This document shows, piece by piece, positions 1 through 9,175 of a stretch of 64,000 nucleotides of DNA. The notes beneath the pieces are model-generated. The model was not told the DNA's origin and did no database searches. It saw only the letters and a program-made list of their open reading frames with translations. How positions within the stretch are numbered: the stretch's first letter is position 1; each line of letters starts with the position of its first letter. A program made the translations under genes and the position numbers. Source of the DNA: CAMQRS01 sp964370645 (GTDB taxonomy: Bacteria > Bacillota_I > Bacilli_A > Erysipelotrichales > Erysipelotrichaceae); assembly GCA_964370645.1 (NCBI GenBank), contig CAYJJS010000006.1:6815-70814 (forward strand). Direction: 5' to 3'.

Positions 1-467
1 ATAATGTCTGCTTCTTGCAATCGTTTCACTTCAAATAGATGACAGCGACTTCGAATAGCTGGATTAATAGAATGAAATGGGTTTGCTGTTGTAGCACCAA
101 TTAAAATAATATTTCCATTTTCTACATGTGGTAACAATAAATCCTGTTTATCCTTATTCAATCGATGTACCTCATCCACGATAAGTACTAAACCTTCACA
201 CATCTTCGCTTCGGTAAAGATGGCATCCAACTCTTTTTTATTGCCTGTCACTGCATTAAACAGACGATATGGTCTAGATAGAGAGTTCGCCAAAACCGTT
301 GCCAAGGTTGTTTTCCCAGTCCCTGGTGGGCCATAAAAAATCATTGAATACAACAAACCTTTTTCAATGCATTTACGTAGTATTTTGTGTTCACCGATTA
401 AATGTTGCTGACCAACTACTTCATCCAACGTTGTTGGTCTTAGCACATATGCTAAAGGTCTACTCAT
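1..467 (-). CDS. rarA: Replication-associated recombination protein A (RarA/MgsA), N-terminal part
   Basis: Partial gene; the 3' part lies beyond the window edge. I translated it directly: the product starts MSRPLAYVLRP and carries a Walker A motif GPPGTGKT near residue 47, a Walker B segment ending IVDEVHRL near residue 100, and a sensor-type IGATTANPF. This arrangement is typical of the RarA (MgsA/WRNIP1) clamp-loader-like AAA+ ATPases, which act at stalled replication forks. The start is the ATG at 465-467, preceded by an AAGAGGA ribosome site. It is the third gene of an aroK-mntP-rarA run with short gaps. RuvB is the main alternative, but the RPTTLDEVVGQQHLIG start and GATTANPF favour RarA. 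Confidence 0.9.
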   Translation of the reverse strand, partial: MSRPLAYVLRPTTLDEVVGQQHLIGEHKILRKCIEKGLLYSMIFYGPPGTGKTTLATVLANSLSRPYRLFNAVTGNKKELDAIFTEAKMCEGLVLIVDEVHRLNKDKQDLLLPHVENGNIILIGATTANPFHSINPAIRSRCHLFEVKRLQEADI

Positions 468-481
468 ATCGTTCCTCTTTT

Positions 482-1030
482 CTAAAAAAATAAGCTTTCA
501 ATTAAAATTTTACAACCAATTATAATTAGTACAACACCACCTACTTTGTTACAGTGTTGTGCAAAATATCCACTCAAAGCTTTTCCAAATAACACTCCTA
601 CAAAACAACAAAGCAAGGTAATCACTCCTATATACACACATGCCTCAATAATATTTATATGTAAAAAGGAAAAACTAATCCCCACTGCCAATGCATCAAT
701 ACTTGTTGCAATGGCTAACGTTATGTATTGTTTGATTGTTGTTGATTGTTTCTCATCCTGTGCATCACTACGATATAGTTGCACCCCTAAGTAAACCAAT
801 AAGATAAATGCGATATAATGATCTATATGTTGTATGTACATATAAAATTGTTGTCCTACCATATACCCAATTAATGGCATTGCCGCTTGAAACAATGCAA
901 ACAATGTTGCAAGCAATATCGCCTTGCGTATCAGTTCTTCTTTTTTCATACACATACCCTGGCTAACACTCACTGAAAAAGCATCCATAGCCAAGCTAAA
1001 TCCAATCATAATTAATGTTAATGTATTCAT
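482..1030 (-). CDS. mntP: Manganese efflux pump MntP
   Basis: The product has 182 residues and about six hydrophobic segments, matching the usual length of MntP. The two halves each carry the family's conserved acidic signature: SLAMDAFSVS near residue 12 and TSIDALAVGISF near residue 110. MntP exports Mn(II) across the cytoplasmic membrane and protects against manganese overload. It lies between aroK and rarA on the same strand, with 14 bases to rarA. Only 45 bases separate it from aroK, too little for a full yybP-ykoY manganese riboswitch, and none was seen. Function is assigned from the family. Confidence 0.9.
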   Translation of the reverse strand: MNTLTLIMIGFSLAMDAFSVSVSQGMCMKKEELIRKAILLATLFALFQAAMPLIGYMVGQQFYMYIQHIDHYIAFILLVYLGVQLYRSDAQDEKQSTTIKQYITLAIATSIDALAVGISFSFLHINIIEACVYIGVITLLCCFVGVLFGKALSGYFAQHCNKVGGVVLIIIGCKILIESLFF

Positions 1031-1075
1031 CCTTTTCTCCTATACAACACTATATGCAACTTCTAACAATTATTA

Positions 1076-1561
1076 TTACATATGCAACTTATGTAATAAA
1101 GAAGAAATTGCTCTATTTATACAACGATTATTTTTCACCTTAATATCGCAATATGTATTATATAAATCATATCTCTCTTCATATAATTTTTGTATTTGCG
1201 CTTCACTACTTGATAATGGTCTATTTGGATCTCTACAAATTAACTTATGCAAATCACGATCGATAAATACAACAATTCCATTACTCTTCAAATAGTCTAT
1301 ATTTACATTTCTTTTTATTACTCCACCACCAGTAGATATGATACAGCCTTCACACTGACTTACCCTTTTTGCAACATCGCTCTCTATGTCTCTAAAGTGC
1401 TCTTCGCCATACTTAGAGAATATTTCAGGAATACTCATATTGGCTTGTTTTTCAATTTCTTCATCCATATCTATGAATGGTTTGTTTAATTTTTCTGAAA
1501 TTTTTTTCCCAATTGTGCTCTTCCCACAGCTAGGCATCCCTATTAATACAATATTCTTCAT
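1076..1561 (-). CDS. aroK: Shikimate kinase
   Basis: The product (161 residues, MKNIVLIGMPSCGKST...) has a P-loop GMPSCGKST, the shikimate-binding DMDEEIE near residue 32, and STGGGVI in the middle, as expected for AroK/AroL. It phosphorylates shikimate at the 3-OH in the chorismate pathway. An in-frame GTG lies nine bases upstream, but it is part of the GAGGTG ribosome site, so the ATG at 1559-1561 is the likely start. The gene is divergent from aroD, the third-step enzyme of the same pathway, across a 69-base shared promoter region. Confidence 0.92.
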   Translation of the reverse strand: MKNIVLIGMPSCGKSTIGKKISEKLNKPFIDMDEEIEKQANMSIPEIFSKYGEEHFRDIESDVAKRVSQCEGCIISTGGGVIKRNVNIDYLKSNGIVVFIDRDLHKLICRDPNRPLSSSEAQIQKLYEERYDLYNTYCDIKVKNNRCINRAISSLLHKLHM

Positions 1562-1583
1562 AAGTTTCACCTCAATACTATGA

Positions 1584-1607
1584 ATTATACTAAATGAATA
1601 GTATAAT
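1584..1607. promoter_or_regulatory. Overlapping divergent aroK/aroD promoters in a palindrome
   Basis: An inverted repeat with 8-base arms (ATTATACT/AGTATAAT, 8-base spacer) contains a TATAAT -10 element on each strand: 1602-1607 for aroD and the complement of 1584-1589 for aroK. The predicted transcription starts fit the ribosome sites of both genes. The -35 matches are weak (TATGAA and TATACA). The symmetry may simply reflect two -10 boxes, or may be an operator. Confidence 0.55.
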
Positions 1608-1630
1608 GTATAGTGTTTGGAGGAATTATA

Positions 1631-2404
1631 ATGAATACTTTACAGATTAAAAATATTACATTTAACAAGGGAATACCTAAAGTATGCATCCCTATTATGC
1701 CTGCTACTTTAGCAGAAGCAATACATCTACTACCTAGTCTACATGCAAGTACATTCGATGTTCTTGAAGTGCGTATGGATTACTTTAACGAATCCATAAC
1801 TACTCTTCTAGAGACTTTACAAAACGCATTGCCCGATTGCGTTTTACTAGCTACCTTTAGAAGTGCAAAAGAAGGTGGTGAAAAGGAAATTAGTGAAGAA
1901 GACTATATGCATTTACTAATTGAAATTTGTGAGCGTAAACTTGCAGATATTATTGACATTGAATATATGTCAGGTAAAGATGTGCTGAATACTGTTATTG
2001 CTTGTGCAAAAGATAATGGTTTAAAAACATTAATTTCTTATCATAACTTTCAAAGAACGATGAGCAAAGAAGGAATTGTGAATCGTTTTGAACAAATGGA
2101 AAACTTCGATGCCGATATCTTAAAGATTGCAATGATGCCTCGCTCACCAGAAGACATCTTAAACCTTATACTTGCAACTCGAGATATGTCAGAGAATACA
2201 GAAAAGGTACTAGTAAGTATGTCTATGGGGGAATTTGGACAAATCACTCGTATTATTGGAGAACACTTCCATAGTGCTATGACCTTTGCATCGCACGAAA
2301 AAGAAAGCGCGCCTGGTCAAATTCCATTACCTTTATTGCAAGACGCCTTGCAAGCCATTCACAAAATCCATAAAGCAAACAAAAGCGAAATGACTAAAAA
2401 TTAG
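1631..2404 (+). CDS. aroD: 3-Dehydroquinate dehydratase, type I
   Basis: The product has 257 residues from the ATG at 1631, which follows GGAGG by seven bases; an in-frame GTG at 1613 has no ribosome site. Family features are EVRMDYF near residue 46, the Schiff-base region SYHNF, KIAMMP with the catalytic lysine, and MSMGEFGQITRI near the C-terminus. The enzyme dehydrates 3-dehydroquinate to 3-dehydroshikimate through an imine. It lies head-on to the leftward replication fork and divergent from aroK, which together suggest local control of the shikimate pathway. Confidence 0.94.
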   Translation: MNTLQIKNITFNKGIPKVCIPIMPATLAEAIHLLPSLHASTFDVLEVRMDYFNESITTLLETLQNALPDCVLLATFRSAKEGGEKEISEEDYMHLLIEICERKLADIIDIEYMSGKDVLNTVIACAKDNGLKTLISYHNFQRTMSKEGIVNRFEQMENFDADILKIAMMPRSPEDILNLILATRDMSENTEKVLVSMSMGEFGQITRIIGEHFHSAMTFASHEKESAPGQIPLPLLQDALQAIHKIHKANKSEMTKN

Positions 2405-2417
2405 TCCTTCGCTTTTT
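2381..2417. terminator. Bidirectional terminator between aroD and the C39-like gene
   Basis: The arms AAAAGCGAA...GACTAA and TTAGTC...TTCGCTTTTTT pair over the aroD stop codon and are followed by T-runs on both strands. It lies between two convergent genes. Confidence 0.75.
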
Positions 2418-2420
2418 TAT

Positions 2421-3239
2421 TTAATAAATATATGCTGGTTCTACATTATCAACAATGGCTTGATACAATAATTCTTTTTCTACTATTTTTAATCCCCCAT
2501 ACACCTCATCTTGCACAAGGTAAGAAGGATCAATATAGTAATAATGAGAAATCTCATCACTTCCTTCTTTTAGAGTATACCCTGTCACAATAATCATATG
2601 ATTTCCATACCCTATTTCTGGATATATTGTATGCACTTCAATTGCAACAAACACTGGATCATTTGTACTCATATCCAACTTCACCCTTCTTTCAAAGTCT
2701 GCAATCATTTGCTCACTTTGCTCATAACGCTGTAATGTTTGTACACGATAACCCGATTCATGTGCTTCTATGTATTCATCTTGAAATAAATATTTATTAG
2801 CCACTCTTGCTAAATCAACATATTCTGTTCCTGTTATTGGTACTGTATTCATTTCATTTGCCAATACATCTTGACTCATGTCAATGCCTTTGTTTTTCAG
2901 TACCATTTGTAAAGTTGCAACAGCACAATAGTAATTTGTTTCCTGCACACTTTGTTCAAGTGGGATGTATACTTCTCTAGTTTGTTCTACCTCACTATTT
3001 TCCTCTAGTGACACCCACTCAAGTAACGTTTGATTTCCCTTTTGTAAGACAGTTTTTATTTGCTGACTATGTTCCTTTTGCATTTGGGCTACTTCTTGAT
3101 TTGTATCCTCTACATCAACGATGTACTCTTTATTTACATCATTCATAAAGTATACTACAATCCAAGCTAATAACACTACAACTAACGATGCAAGTACAAA
3201 CAATATACCACTTAAAATCATGCCCCTATTTTTTTTCAT
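2421..3239 (-). CDS. Membrane-anchored C39-like cysteine peptidase
   Basis: The 272-residue product has a short basic N-terminus, one membrane segment (about residues 8-31) and an outward-facing domain. That domain starts with a charged, coiled-coil-like stretch (about 40-75) and continues with a papain-like C39_2 fold. The likely catalytic residues are Cys in NYYCAVATLQ (about residue 104), His in GNHMIIVTGY (about 213) and Asp in YYIDPSY (about 237). Proteins of this type in Firmicutes are poorly characterised; some trim secreted peptides. No bacteriocin precursor or ABC transporter lies nearby, so the substrate is unknown. A ribosome site AAAGGAG precedes the ATG. Confidence 0.75.
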   Translation of the reverse strand: MKKNRGMILSGILFVLASLVVVLLAWIVVYFMNDVNKEYIVDVEDTNQEVAQMQKEHSQQIKTVLQKGNQTLLEWVSLEENSEVEQTREVYIPLEQSVQETNYYCAVATLQMVLKNKGIDMSQDVLANEMNTVPITGTEYVDLARVANKYLFQDEYIEAHESGYRVQTLQRYEQSEQMIADFERRVKLDMSTNDPVFVAIEVHTIYPEIGYGNHMIIVTGYTLKEGSDEISHYYYIDPSYLVQDEVYGGLKIVEKELLYQAIVDNVEPAYIY

Positions 3240-3284
3240 AGCTTTCTCCTTTTATAATCGTTAAACATATAAGACAAAACTGTA

Positions 3285-3299
3285 TATACTTTAAGTATA
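3285..3299. promoter_or_regulatory. Palindrome upstream of the C39-like gene
   Basis: TATACTT and AAGTATA form perfect 7-base arms around one base, about 50 bases upstream of the C39-like start codon. It could be an operator; no regulator can be named. Confidence 0.3.
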
Positions 3300-3335
3300 C
3301 ATCAATTCATAGTGTTTATATATACAATCAACAAA

Positions 3336-3364
3336 AAAACCTACTTTCCTTTGAAAATAGGTTT
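3336..3364 (-). terminator. Terminator of the mutS-mutL-miaA-nudix operon
   Basis: On the minus strand AAACCTA...TAGGTTT arms, with an inner TTTC/GAAA pairing, overlap the nudix stop codon and are followed by a T-rich run. Confidence 0.65.
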
Positions 3365-3827
3365 ATTTCTCATTATACTTTTTCTCAACATGTATTTGAC
3401 CATCCAACCCATGTGTAATATACACTTCTTGCAAACACTCTTGCATCACCACATCTATATAATAAGGCAAATCAGCGGATAAGTTTTGATTATTTATTAC
3501 CTGGGAAATATTCATAAACTCAACAACATCTTCTCCTTCATATTGTAAAGTTCCCTCGTATGCATTTGCCTTATACATATAAATAACTAACTTTTCTTTT
3601 GTTTTCATCAAATCGTAATGTACAATACCACAAAGTGTGAATTGTTTGATAAGCAAACCTGTTTCTTCTTTGAATTCTCTTTGCATCGCGTCATAAAAAC
3701 TTTCATACGCTTCTACCTTTCCCCCAGGAAAAGTAATCCCTGGCCAATCTGTTTTTGTTCGATGTTGGACTAAAACATCCTCTTTATCAAACAACATACA
3801 CATATTAGAAATTTTCACACGATCCAT
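3363..3827 (-). CDS. NUDIX hydrolase (8-oxo-dGTP diphosphatase-like)
   Basis: The 154-residue product contains a complete Nudix box, G-x5-E-x7-REFKEETGL, at about residues 38-60, so it should bind metal and cleave nucleoside-diphosphate-linked substrates. The N-terminal MCMLFDKEDVLVQHR and FPGGKVE resemble MutT/YtkD-type proteins. The start at 3825-3827 follows AAGAGG by seven bases and overlaps the 3' end of miaA by 23 bases; a longer in-frame start 30 bases upstream has no better ribosome site. Its place at the end of a mismatch-repair operon makes nucleotide-pool cleaning plausible, but the substrate cannot be read from the sequence. Confidence 0.82.
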   Translation of the reverse strand: MDRVKISNMCMLFDKEDVLVQHRTKTDWPGITFPGGKVEAYESFYDAMQREFKEETGLLIKQFTLCGIVHYDLMKTKEKLVIYMYKANAYEGTLQYEGEDVVEFMNISQVINNQNLSADLPYYIDVVMQECLQEVYITHGLDGQIHVEKKYNEK

Positions 3828-4719
3828 GTATAAACCTCTTTGCATCCTCAATGGCATTCATTTCGTCTTCTTTATCATACCAATGCACGTCCATTTGATT
3901 TTTAAACCAAGTATATTGTCGTTTCGCAAAATTCCTAGTGTTTTTTTGAATATTCGCCTTCACAAGTTCTTCCTCTTCTATTTGTAAGAAATATGGTTTC
4001 CATTCTTTATACCCAATTCCTTGCATGCTTTGCAATAGGAATGTAGATATATCTTCAACAATAGATTCAACCTCTTCCTTTAAACCTTGTTGCATCATCA
4101 TCTCTACTCGTTCATCTATTTTTGCATACAATTGCTCTCTAGGCATTGTTAGTCCAATAATATATGCATCATACAACAAAGTATGTTGTTGCTTCTCAAT
4201 ACGATCACTTTTACATTCTCCACTATTTGCCATTAGTAAAGCACGGATTACCCTTTGTCGATTATTCTTATGAATCTTCTCACAAGCTTTTAAATCCACC
4301 GCTTGCAGCCTTTCATACAAACAATCATTATCTAAAGCCTCTAAAGTTGCCTTATATTGCGCATCTACTTGTTCCTCTTGAAACTCGTAATCATATAATA
4401 ATGCTTTTATATATAACCCAGTCCCCCCACAAACAATAGGTACCTTTCCTTTATTTATGATATCTTGTATGTATTGTCTAGCCTTTTCCTGAAACACTTT
4501 AACACTATAAGCATCTTTATAATCGATACAATCTACCAAATAATGTTGAATTCCTTGCATCTCTTCTTGCGTGATTTTTGCACTACCTATACTTAACTGT
4601 TTATATACTTGATATGCATCTCCACTTATTATCTCTCCATTAAGTTGCTTTGCAAGTTCAATGCTTAACTTTGTTTTACCTACTCCTGTAGGTCCTACTA
4701 ACACAATTACTTTATTCAT
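3805..4719 (-). CDS. miaA: tRNA dimethylallyltransferase
   Basis: The 304-residue product has the P-loop GPTGVGKTKLS at its N-terminus, ISGDAYQVYKQLSIGSAK, CGGTGLYIKALLYDYEF, and the C-terminal RQYTWFKNQ segment that contacts the tRNA. MiaA transfers a dimethylallyl group to A37 of tRNAs that read UNN codons. Its ATG overlaps the mutL stop codon (TAATG), indicating translational coupling. The mutS-mutL-miaA order is widely conserved. Confidence 0.96.
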   Translation of the reverse strand: MNKVIVLVGPTGVGKTKLSIELAKQLNGEIISGDAYQVYKQLSIGSAKITQEEMQGIQHYLVDCIDYKDAYSVKVFQEKARQYIQDIINKGKVPIVCGGTGLYIKALLYDYEFQEEQVDAQYKATLEALDNDCLYERLQAVDLKACEKIHKNNRQRVIRALLMANSGECKSDRIEKQQHTLLYDAYIIGLTMPREQLYAKIDERVEMMMQQGLKEEVESIVEDISTFLLQSMQGIGYKEWKPYFLQIEEEELVKANIQKNTRNFAKRQYTWFKNQMDVHWYDKEDEMNAIEDAKRFIHGSCENF

Positions 4720-6545
4720 TATCCAGTCCTCAAAAATTGCTTTTCCAATTCTTTCAATGTAAATTCAATAAACGTTGGTCTTCCATGTGGACAATGAAAT
4801 GGTTGTACACACCTCTTCAAATCCTCAATAACACCTTGCATCTCTTCTAACGAGAGCGCTCTATGAAATCGAATGGATGAATGACAAGCCATACTTGCCA
4901 ATGTATGTTTGCGTAACTTCATCACATTCATCGATTCATCCTTTTGATATTGTTCCAATAAATCTAAAACCACTTTTTGTTCATCGCATTGCACCATCCA
5001 CAGGGGGATACTACGCAACACAAAACTCTTATCTCCAAACACATCCAATTGAATTCCGATTTGTGCAAATAAGTCATTCAACTCCTCCACACGATTTACC
5101 ATCGATAAAGTACTATCAATACTAATTGGAATTAATAAATCTTGTGTATCCAAAACACCCTCTAAGATCTGCTTTTGTATACATTCATAACGATATCTTT
5201 CTTGTGCAGCATGTTGATCAATAATATACATACCATGATCTCCTTGTGCAATGATATAACTTTCTTTGATTTGTCCAATCGCTTTCATATATGGTAAAGA
5301 AGGATTTTGCGCCTCTACACGTACTTCTTTCTCTATCACCAAAGGCTGCACGTCTTCTATAACAAGCGTTTCTTCTTGCTCTTCCTCTATGTCATAAACC
5401 TCTTTTTCTACTACACTTTTCAATGGTTCCACATGGATCGCAAATTCTTTTTGTACCTCTTTTACTAGTGGTGTTGCTATATTTTCAGGTTCATACGTAA
5501 TATCTAAGCGCATCGGCTCAACCTTTACTTCCGGTTGTTTTTTCTGCACTTGAACCGTTTGTATCTTTGTTTGAAGCGCCTGTGCAATCGCCTTATACAA
5601 TAACTCTTCCAACTGTTTTTCCTTTGACAAGCGTACCTCCCACTTACTAGGATGTACATTCACATCTACTAATTTTGCATCCATATCAATATGTATAACA
5701 CTAATTGGATAACGATCATTAGGTAAGTATTCTCTATAAGCATCTAAAATCATCTTTTGTAAACGATATGATCGAACCATTCTTTGATTGATAAACAATA
5801 ACATATAATATTTACTAGCTCTATTTACACTTGGTTGTATTGTGTATCCATGAATTGCATAATCACTATCTTTAATATCTACACGAATCGCTTGTTTCGC
5901 CACTTCTCGACCATATACATTCATAATTACTTCTTGAATATTATTTCTTCCATTACTAGAGAATACTAATTTATCATCATGATATAATTGAAATGAAATA
6001 TCACTACGAGCAAATGCAAACTTTTGGATGACATCACTAATTAAAGAAAATTCATAGTTAATAGATTTTAAATGTTTTAATCGCGCTGGTGTTTTTTGGA
6101 ATAAATTTGAAACAACAATTTGTGTTCCCTGATTACATGCCGTACTTTTTGCATGTATGTGTTTTCCATAAGCGATTTCTACTTGTGTGCTATCTTGCCC
6201 ATCATTTGTATTTAACACCACATGGCTAACCGATGCAATCGATGGTAAAGCTTCTCCACGAAACCCCATACTCGTAATATTCCATAAATCATTTACATCT
6301 TTAATCTTACTTGTTGCATGTCTTTCAAATGCAAGGCATGCATCCTGTGGGCTCATTCCAATACCATCATCAATAATATTTATTTCTTGTAAACCACCTT
6401 GTTGAATGTGTATTTGAATATGTTTGGCTTTCGCATCAATACAGTTTTCAACAAGTTCTTTCACAACACCTACTGGTCTTTCAACAACTTCTCCGGCCGC
6501 AATCATATTTGCCAGTTGCGCATCTAGTTTTTGAATCTTCGCCAT
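4719..6545 (-). CDS. mutL: DNA mismatch repair protein MutL
   Basis: The 608-residue product starts with the GHKL ATPase (AAGEVVERPVGVVKELVENCIDA, IDDGIGM, GFRGEALPSIASV), has a low-complexity acidic linker (about residues 340-415), and ends with a dimerisation/endonuclease domain. That domain keeps the DQHAAQERYRYE metal-binding motif (DQHA-x2-E-x4-E) and CPHGRP. It is therefore expected to be a nicking MutL, as in Gram-positives without MutH. The start follows mutS by two bases. Confidence 0.97.
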   Translation of the reverse strand: MAKIQKLDAQLANMIAAGEVVERPVGVVKELVENCIDAKAKHIQIHIQQGGLQEINIIDDGIGMSPQDACLAFERHATSKIKDVNDLWNITSMGFRGEALPSIASVSHVVLNTNDGQDSTQVEIAYGKHIHAKSTACNQGTQIVVSNLFQKTPARLKHLKSINYEFSLISDVIQKFAFARSDISFQLYHDDKLVFSSNGRNNIQEVIMNVYGREVAKQAIRVDIKDSDYAIHGYTIQPSVNRASKYYMLLFINQRMVRSYRLQKMILDAYREYLPNDRYPISVIHIDMDAKLVDVNVHPSKWEVRLSKEKQLEELLYKAIAQALQTKIQTVQVQKKQPEVKVEPMRLDITYEPENIATPLVKEVQKEFAIHVEPLKSVVEKEVYDIEEEQEETLVIEDVQPLVIEKEVRVEAQNPSLPYMKAIGQIKESYIIAQGDHGMYIIDQHAAQERYRYECIQKQILEGVLDTQDLLIPISIDSTLSMVNRVEELNDLFAQIGIQLDVFGDKSFVLRSIPLWMVQCDEQKVVLDLLEQYQKDESMNVMKLRKHTLASMACHSSIRFHRALSLEEMQGVIEDLKRCVQPFHCPHGRPTFIEFTLKELEKQFLRTG

Positions 6546-6547
6546 AC

Positions 6548-9067
6548 TTACCCTTTCTTAAGTTCACTTAAAAACAACAATGCCTCCATTGGTGTCATTG
6601 CGTTGACATCAATAGTTTGTAGTTTATCTAAAATTTCACGATTTTCCTTTTGTTCTTCCTCTTGTTCAAATGCAATTTTTTCAATATCCAAATCAATCTC
6701 GTCTTGTTGTATGTGATTTAATATTTGTTTTGCTCTCGCTAATAAAGGGAGTGGTAGTTTTGCTAATTTAGCCACATTAATCCCATACGATTTATCGGCC
6801 TTACCTTCCATCATACGATATAAGAACGTGACATGGTCATCTTCCTCTTCCACTTCCACATGTATATTTTTAATCCCTTCATTTTTATCTGCCAAGATTG
6901 TAAGTTCATGATAATGCGTAGAAAATAATGTCTTCGCATTTGTTTTTTCATGTATATATTCAATCATTGCTTGCGCTAGCGACATTCCATCATAAGTGGA
7001 TGTCCCTCTTCCTATCTCATCAAATAAAATCAAAGAACGATCACTCGCATTTTGTAAGGCATAGTTGGCTTCCATCATCTCCACCATGAATGTAGATTGT
7101 CCACTCATAATATCATCACTTGCACCAATACGTGTGAATATTTTATCAAAAATAGGCATACTCGCTTTCTTGGCAGGTACGTAACAACCAATTTGTGCCA
7201 TAATTACCAACAAGGCAACCTGTCTCATATATGTACTCTTACCACCCATGTTTGGTCCAGTAATAATAAACACCTGGTCTTGTTCATCCATAATCAAACT
7301 ATTTGACACATAAGTAGATTGTTTCATCATCTTTTCTAATATTGGATGCCTCGCTTCTTCCACTCGTACTTTCAAAACTTCATCAAACACGGGTCTAACA
7401 TAATTCGCTTGTGCACTCACTTCACTCAATGCATATAATGCATCAACACTTGCTAACACTTTAGAAAGTTCATGCAAAGGTTGCACAAATGCTTTAATTT
7501 GTTCCAGTAGTTCGCTGTATAATTGCACTTCCAAGCGAACCATTCTCTCTTGTGCATGTAAGATTTCATCTTCTTTTTGCTTCAATTCTTTTGTAACAAA
7601 ACGTTCAGCATTCGCTAATGTTTGTTTTCTTTCATATCCAAACGCTTCTTGAATTTTATCTAAATTACCTTTTCTCACTTCAATGTAGTAACCAAAAATA
7701 CGATTGTAAGAAACCTTCAACGAACCAACGCCTGTACGCTCTCGCTCTCTTGCTTCCAACTCTAAAATGAATTGTTTACCAGATTGACTCAATGTGCGAT
7801 ACTCATCTAATTGCGCGTGGTAACCTTCTTTAAAGACACCTCCATCTTTTACATTTACAGGAGGATTTTCTTCTATAATATCCGCAATTTGAATATATAG
7901 TTGTTGACAACAATCCACATCCTGAAACATTGTTGTTGCGCTACATTGATTAACTAACTGCATAATGATTGGAGCATATTTTAAAGTAGATACTAGACGC
8001 AAAATATCTCTAGGAGTTGCACTACCATAAGCTACTCTTGCACATAGTCTTTCTAGGTCAAATACATTTCCTAAATATTCCTTTAGTTCGTCTTTCATAA
8101 TAAAATTTTCATTGAAAAAATCGATTATATCCAATCGTTCTTCAATTTTTTTACGATCAATAAGAGGATATAAAATCCATTTTTTCAACATTCTACTACC
8201 CATAGACGTTCTAGTGTGGTCTAAAAAATCCCACAATGTTTGTGATTTTGATTGTTGTCGTATAGCACTGACTAGCTCCAAGTTTTGTTTCGTTGAGTAA
8301 TCCATTTGTAAACAAGTATCTTTTTGTATTAACTCAACCTTTGAGAGATGTGCCATACTTCTCTTTTGTGTTGTGTGTAAATAATTGCTTAATAGCGCAA
8401 AACTCTGTATAACTTTCTCATCTTCAATGTGCTCAACAAGTGATACATATTCCTTTTTTAATTGTTTATCATCTTCAAAGGATACCGTTACATTCATTAT
8501 ATTTTGGATCACTTTAAGATACTTCTTATCAAAATTACTTTCTACTACTACCTCTCTCACATTCATTGATAACAACGCTTTTTGTAACTCTTCTTTACTT
8601 CTAGTAATACTATTACTAATAATCTCTCCACATGTCATTTCACAATAGCTAATCGAAAAAGCATACTTGCAATCACAAACTGCAGCTAAGTATACATTTT
8701 CCTTTTCATTGCTTACTTCATCCATGATGGTACCTGGCGTTACAATCTTTACAACATCACGTTTTACAATTTTTCCAGCCGTAGCATCTTCTAGCTGTTC
8801 TACAATAGCTACCTTATATCCTTTTTGCGTTAACCTTTGTATATATCCACTAGATGCATGAAAAGGAATCCCACACATTGGAATTTTTTCTTCTACTCCA
8901 GCATTTCTTCCAGTTAACACTAAATCTAGTTCATTAGAGGCGATTTTCGCATCTTCAAAAAACATTTCGTAAAAATCTCCTAAACGATAGAAAACGATAC
9001 AATCTTGAAGGTTGTTTTTTACCTCTAAATATTGTTGTATCATTGGTGTGTATTTTTTTTCTGACAT
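6548..9067 (-). CDS. mutS: DNA mismatch repair protein MutS
   Basis: The product (839 residues from the chosen start) shows the mismatch-reading loop GDFYEMFFEDA near the N-terminus, and near residues 610-700 the Walker A motif GPNMGGKST and Walker B LILFDEIGRGTSTYDG. Two ATGs lie six bases apart. The downstream one (9065-9067) sits eight bases from AGGAG while the upstream one (9073) is only two bases away, so I chose the downstream start. It is the first gene of mutS-mutL-miaA-nudix. Confidence 0.97.
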   Translation of the reverse strand: MSEKKYTPMIQQYLEVKNNLQDCIVFYRLGDFYEMFFEDAKIASNELDLVLTGRNAGVEEKIPMCGIPFHASSGYIQRLTQKGYKVAIVEQLEDATAGKIVKRDVVKIVTPGTIMDEVSNEKENVYLAAVCDCKYAFSISYCEMTCGEIISNSITRSKEELQKALLSMNVREVVVESNFDKKYLKVIQNIMNVTVSFEDDKQLKKEYVSLVEHIEDEKVIQSFALLSNYLHTTQKRSMAHLSKVELIQKDTCLQMDYSTKQNLELVSAIRQQSKSQTLWDFLDHTRTSMGSRMLKKWILYPLIDRKKIEERLDIIDFFNENFIMKDELKEYLGNVFDLERLCARVAYGSATPRDILRLVSTLKYAPIIMQLVNQCSATTMFQDVDCCQQLYIQIADIIEENPPVNVKDGGVFKEGYHAQLDEYRTLSQSGKQFILELEARERERTGVGSLKVSYNRIFGYYIEVRKGNLDKIQEAFGYERKQTLANAERFVTKELKQKEDEILHAQERMVRLEVQLYSELLEQIKAFVQPLHELSKVLASVDALYALSEVSAQANYVRPVFDEVLKVRVEEARHPILEKMMKQSTYVSNSLIMDEQDQVFIITGPNMGGKSTYMRQVALLVIMAQIGCYVPAKKASMPIFDKIFTRIGASDDIMSGQSTFMVEMMEANYALQNASDRSLILFDEIGRGTSTYDGMSLAQAMIEYIHEKTNAKTLFSTHYHELTILADKNEGIKNIHVEVEEEDDHVTFLYRMMEGKADKSYGINVAKLAKLPLPLLARAKQILNHIQQDEIDLDIEKIAFEQEEEQKENREILDKLQTIDVNAMTPMEALLFLSELKKG

Positions 9068-9094
9068 GCTCATATCTCCTTTAATATCTTGTTA

Positions 9095-9103
9095 ATTATA
9101 ACA
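9095..9103 (-). promoter_or_regulatory. Extended -10 promoter of the mutS operon
   Basis: On the minus strand TATGTTATAAT (TG extension plus a perfect -10) lies about 30 bases upstream of the mutS start. No strong -35 is present. Confidence 0.6.
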
Positions 9104-9133
9104 TAAATTATTAATTTTGATGATGAAACATAA

Positions 9134-9165
9134 GAAAAAAGCGTGCTTTCATACACACCTTTTTG
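9134..9165 (-). terminator. Terminator after the signal peptidase gene
   Basis: A stem of AAAAAGGTGTG/CACGCTTTTTT with two G-U pairs and an 8-base loop is followed by T-residues on the minus strand, downstream of the SipW-like gene. Confidence 0.65.
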
Positions 9166-9175
9166 AACGATTTCA

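Noticed and set aside
1031..1075. Manganese riboswitch upstream of mntP
   Set aside because: The gap is only 45 bases, and no yybP-ykoY core was found.
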